From NCBI GenBank assembly GCA_023480605.1, contig JAMCWS010000270.1, forward strand, positions 1 through 14,426: 14,426 nt of DNA. The letters run 5' to 3'. Positions 11,834 to 14,426 of this stretch are shown here, one piece after another; positions within the stretch are counted from its first letter, which is position 1; the number at the start of each line of letters is the position of its first letter. This DNA is from a bacterium. GTDB taxonomy: Bacteria; Sumerlaeota; Sumerlaeia; MVZB01. Under the pieces are notes generated by a model that was not told where the DNA came from, made no database searches, and saw only the letters and a list, made by a program, of their open reading frames with translations. The translations under genes were made by a program, and so were the position numbers.

Positions 11834-12985
11834 TTGGCCATTAAACCCGAAGACGTCCTCTCCGAGTTGAAATGGATGCGCAATCGCGTCCAGGAAGCCC
11901 GCAAATATTTGAATTTCGATGGATTACGTGCGCAAATCGCCCGCATCGAAGACGAGACCGTTCGCCCCGGCTTCTGGGATGATCCCGTCGCCGCGCAGGA
12001 GCAGGTCCGCAGGCTCAGCCTCCTCAAGAGTCGCGTCGAGCCGTGGGCCGCGCTCGAACGCGACGTGAACGACACCCTCGAACTATCCGAATTGGCTGAA
12101 AACGACCCCGCCATGGAGGCCGACCTGCTCGCCGAAGCCAATCGCCTGTCCGGGCAACTTGAGGCGCTCGAAACGCGCGCCCTCATGAGCGATCCGGCCG
12201 ACGCCAACCCCTCATACCTTTACATTCACGCCGGTGCGGGCGGCACCGAGTCGTGCGATTGGGCCCAGATGCTCCTCCGCATGTACGCCCGCTGGTGCGA
12301 ACGCCACGACATGAAGGTCACCACGATCGAGATGATCGAAGGCGAGGAGGCCGGCATCCGCAGCGTCACGCTGCTCGTTGAAGGCGAATACGCTTACGGG
12401 CAGCTCAAGGGAGAAAGCGGCATTCATCGACTGGTGCGCATTTCGCCTTTCGACGCCAACAAGCGCCGCCACACCTCCTTCTGTTCCATTTACGCCTGGC
12501 CCCAGGTCGACGACACGATCGAGGTCGATATCAAAGACGAAGACATCAAGATCGACACCTTCCGCGCTTCCGGAGCGGGTGGCCAGCACGTCAATAAAAC
12601 GTCCTCCGCCATCCGCATCACCCACCTGCCGACCAAGATCGTCGTCCAGTGCCAGAACGAGCGCAGCCAGCATCAAAACAAGGCCACCGCCCTCAAAATG
12701 CTCCGCTCGCGCCTCTACCAGTTTTTTCTGGAGCAGCGTCAGGCCGAGCAGGCCGAGAAGGAAAGCCAGAAGAAAGACATCTCCTGGGGCAACCAGATTC
12801 GCTCTTACGTCTTCCAGCCCTACCAGTTGGTTAAGGACCATCGCACGGGCGAGGAGACCGGCAACATCATCGCCGTCATGGATGGCGATATCGACCGCTT
12901 TATCGAGGCTTACCTCCGCTGGGCCGCGGGCATGCCCCAGCAGGGCAAGGAAGGCGTCGCGGCGTCGCTCGACCTGCCGGAGTGA
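11834..12985 (+). CDS. prfB: Peptide chain release factor 2, no programmed frameshift
   Basis: RF2 ends translation at UGA and UAA codons. The 383-aa product carries the tripeptide anticodon SPF at residues 204-206 (VRISPFDANKRRHTSF) and the peptidyl-tRNA hydrolysis motif GGQ at 249-251 (SGAGGQHVNKTSS). Both are one residue from the E. coli numbers, which supports the chosen TTG start. AAGGAG (11822-11827) lies 6 bases before TTG 11834; an upstream ATG at 11795 would add 13 unlikely residues. In many bacteria prfB needs a +1 frameshift at an early UGA after the YL codons. Here the reading is continuous through KYLNFD (24-29), so that autoregulation is absent. The helical N-domain spans about 1-110. 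The gene has its own promoter at 11701. Confidence 0.97.
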   Translation: MAIKPEDVLSELKWMRNRVQEARKYLNFDGLRAQIARIEDETVRPGFWDDPVAAQEQVRRLSLLKSRVEPWAALERDVNDTLELSELAENDPAMEADLLAEANRLSGQLEALETRALMSDPADANPSYLYIHAGAGGTESCDWAQMLLRMYARWCERHDMKVTTIEMIEGEEAGIRSVTLLVEGEYAYGQLKGESGIHRLVRISPFDANKRRHTSFCSIYAWPQVDDTIEVDIKDEDIKIDTFRASGAGGQHVNKTSSAIRITHLPTKIVVQCQNERSQHQNKATALKMLRSRLYQFFLEQRQAEQAEKESQKKDISWGNQIRSYVFQPYQLVKDHRTGEETGNIIAVMDGDIDRFIEAYLRWAAGMPQQGKEGVAASLDLPE

Positions 12986-13057
12986 CCCCGTGTTTTGAGT
13001 GATTTTTTCGCGTTTACCGCCAGAATCGCTTCGTTCGCTCTGAAAGGATCCTCCGGC

Positions 13058-14137
13058 ATGCAGCTCCGTCGCTACCTCGTTCCGCTGGCTCTTGTTCTCA
13101 TCTCCGGTCTGGGCGGCTTCTATCTCCACGCCGCCGTCGGCACGAAGGATATCGCCGACCGGCTCGCCCCGGTCACCACCACGCTAACGGCTCCTGCCGT
13201 GTCGGTTCTCGCCGCCGCCCCCGCCGTCCAAGCGATCCCCACCGTTGCCGTGCCTTCCGTGGCGCCTGCCGTCCAAACGGCGCCCGCCGTTCAACCGGCC
13301 TTCATTGTCCAGGCGGTTCCCCCGCGGACGGTCGCCGGCGCGGCCGCGCCCACGGTCGCCGGCGCCGACGCACCGACCACCGCCTCCATACCGCCCGCCG
13401 GCGTCGATGTCCTCGCGGCTTACCGCGGCAAGGTTTTCTCACACGGCGCTTCGGGCTCGCGCTTGATCGCGCTGACTTTCGACGACGGCCCCTATCCCAA
13501 CACGACGCCGCAACTGCTGGAGGTGCTCAAGTCCAAGGGCGTAAAGGCGACCTTCTTCATGCTCGGTTCCGAAGCCGCGGCTTCGCCCGCCGTCGCCCGA
13601 CGCGTGGCCGACGCCGGTTTCGAGATCGGCTGTCACACTTATTCGCACCTGGATCTACACCGGATGAGTTCGGCCGCCATGCGCGCCGAGATCGAAAAAG
13701 GCTGCCGCGCCATCGAGCAGGCCGCCGGCCGCCGCCCCGTTCTCCTTCGCCCCCCCTACGGCAACACCAACGCGGCCGTCCGCCAGGTGTGCGGCGATCT
13801 GGGACTGGTGATCGTCAACTGGTCCATCGACCCGACCGACTGGAACGTCAAAGTTTCGTCCGAATCCATCCTCAAGAAGGTGATTTCGCAGGCCCACGGC
13901 GGCGGGATCGTCTGCATGCACGACACGCGCCGCAACACGATCAAGGCGTTGCCGGACATCATCGACGATCTGCGCGCCAAGGGTTTCACCTTCGTCACCG
14001 TCAGCGAACTGATCGCCGATCACGCCCGTTCGGGCGCCAAGGCGGGAGAGGAAGCCCTTCCCTCCACCAATCCGCCCGAAATGAACCAACCCCTCGTTAT
14101 CCCCCTCAACGAGTCGGCCGCCCCCAAAAAGCCGTAA
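13058..14137 (+). CDS. Membrane-anchored or secreted polysaccharide deacetylase (NodB homology domain)
   Basis: This 359-aa carbohydrate esterase family 4 protein should remove acetyl groups from a cell-surface polysaccharide or peptidoglycan. Residues 5-26 form an uncleaved anchor or signal peptide (YLVPLALVLISGLGGFYL). A long Ala/Pro/Val-rich linker with repeated PAVQ units (41-115) spans the envelope. The NodB domain carries motif 1 TFDDGP (Asp142, Asp143), motif 2 HTYSH (His193, His197), motif 3 RPPYG (231-235), motif 4 DPTDW (258-262) and motif 5 MHDT (His288). All catalytic and metal residues are present. ATG 13058 follows AAAGGA (13041-13046); an upstream TTG at 12995 is rejected because it would bury the signal sequence. 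It converges on a UDP-GlcNAc 2-epimerase gene, in keeping with surface glycan work. Confidence 0.92.
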   Translation: MQLRRYLVPLALVLISGLGGFYLHAAVGTKDIADRLAPVTTTLTAPAVSVLAAAPAVQAIPTVAVPSVAPAVQTAPAVQPAFIVQAVPPRTVAGAAAPTVAGADAPTTASIPPAGVDVLAAYRGKVFSHGASGSRLIALTFDDGPYPNTTPQLLEVLKSKGVKATFFMLGSEAAASPAVARRVADAGFEIGCHTYSHLDLHRMSSAAMRAEIEKGCRAIEQAAGRRPVLLRPPYGNTNAAVRQVCGDLGLVIVNWSIDPTDWNVKVSSESILKKVISQAHGGGIVCMHDTRRNTIKALPDIIDDLRAKGFTFVTVSELIADHARSGAKAGEEALPSTNPPEMNQPLVIPLNESAAPKKP

Positions 14138-14287
14138 GCCAGCCGCGATTGCGCCATAACTCATATGACCGGCACTCTCGCCGGCTAACGCCGTAACGAT
14201 CCCAATCCGCGTTTGAATCCTGTATCGGCACTTGTTTTCCGCCTATGATTGGACCGCCGAACCCGCGGCCTTGGCGTGGGGTGAATC
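14138..14287. other. Convergent intergenic region
   Basis: A short hairpin CCGGC/GCCGG (14169-14184) lies between the two converging genes, without a T-run. Nothing else is recognised here. Confidence 0.3.
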
Positions 14288-14426
14288 TCAGGCCCCCGCG
14301 AACGGCGCGACCGCCGGAACCTCGGCCCCGTAAGCTTGGGCGAGAACGGCCGTGATGCGCTCGGAGGCACGACCGTCGCCATAGGGTGAAACGCCCCGCG
14401 CGACCGCTGCGTAGGCTGCCGGATCG
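14288..14426 (-). CDS. wecB: UDP-N-acetylglucosamine 2-epimerase (non-hydrolysing), C-terminal end
   Basis: On the minus strand the last 45 codons of a gene enter from the right edge and stop at TGA (14290-14288). The tail contains SPYGDGRASERITAVL, the characteristic C-terminal segment of WecB/MnaA-type epimerases (NPYGDGxAxxRI), which interconvert UDP-GlcNAc and UDP-ManNAc for surface polysaccharides. The end AYGAEVPAVAPFAGA is not conserved. Only this tail is visible, so the symbol is tentative; a related epimerase of the same fold (for example NeuC-like) is possible. It converges with the deacetylase gene. Confidence 0.75.
   Translation of the reverse strand, partial: DPAAYAAVARGVSPYGDGRASERITAVLAQAYGAEVPAVAPFAGA

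Noticed and set aside
11448..11870. 140-codon plus-strand frame across the sucD-prfB gap
   Set aside because: It overlaps the end of sucD and the start of prfB, crosses the prfB promoter, and has no recognisable protein pattern.
12212..13129. 305-codon minus-strand frame opposite prfB
   Set aside because: Shadow of prfB and of the start of the deacetylase gene; no start signal or family features.

Overview
The window looks like a chromosomal segment from a GC-rich bacterium, probably Gram-negative and possibly an uncultured lineage. The housekeeping genes are ordinary, use TTG and GTG starts in places, and do not let me name a phylum. It splits into a mobile left half (about 1-8083) and a core right half (about 8084-14426).

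The left half opens with the 3' end of an ISL3-type transposase and its right terminal repeat (to about 315). A run of plus-strand genes follows, all pointing at a tRNA-Asn gene: a relatively AT-rich orphan gene (434-1213), an AlpA/excisionase-like HTH protein (1311), a Spo11/TopoVI-A-like protein without a B subunit (1550), a zinc-ribbon TOPRIM primase-like protein (2428) and a RepA-type hexameric helicase (3192). The last three overlap or abut. Directly after the helicase comes an AT-rich array of 9-bp repeats in two orientations (4221-4364), which I read as a candidate replication origin. Small orphan genes follow (4388-5204), then a late-type block: P27-family small terminase (5246), a ribbon-helix-helix protein (5703) and an HK97-fold major capsid protein (5979). 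The block ends at a strong intrinsic terminator (7682-7720).

The tRNA-Asn(GTT) gene (8084-8159, minus strand) has its 3' end facing the element, the usual geometry of a tRNA-integrated island. No large terminase, portal, protease, tail or integrase gene is present between the IS and the tRNA. The element therefore looks like a phage satellite or a compact or decayed prophage that replicates itself and carries its own packaging-specificity and capsid genes.

The right half is core chromosome: a VOC-fold protein (8895), sucC-sucD (9373, 10616) for succinyl-CoA synthetase, prfB (11834) without the programmed frameshift, a membrane-anchored polysaccharide deacetylase (13058), and the 3' end of a convergent UDP-GlcNAc 2-epimerase gene entering from the right edge. 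The tRNA and prfB have recognisable sigma70-type promoters. Two intergenic regions carry stable hairpins: upstream of sucC, with mutually exclusive pairings, and after sucD.
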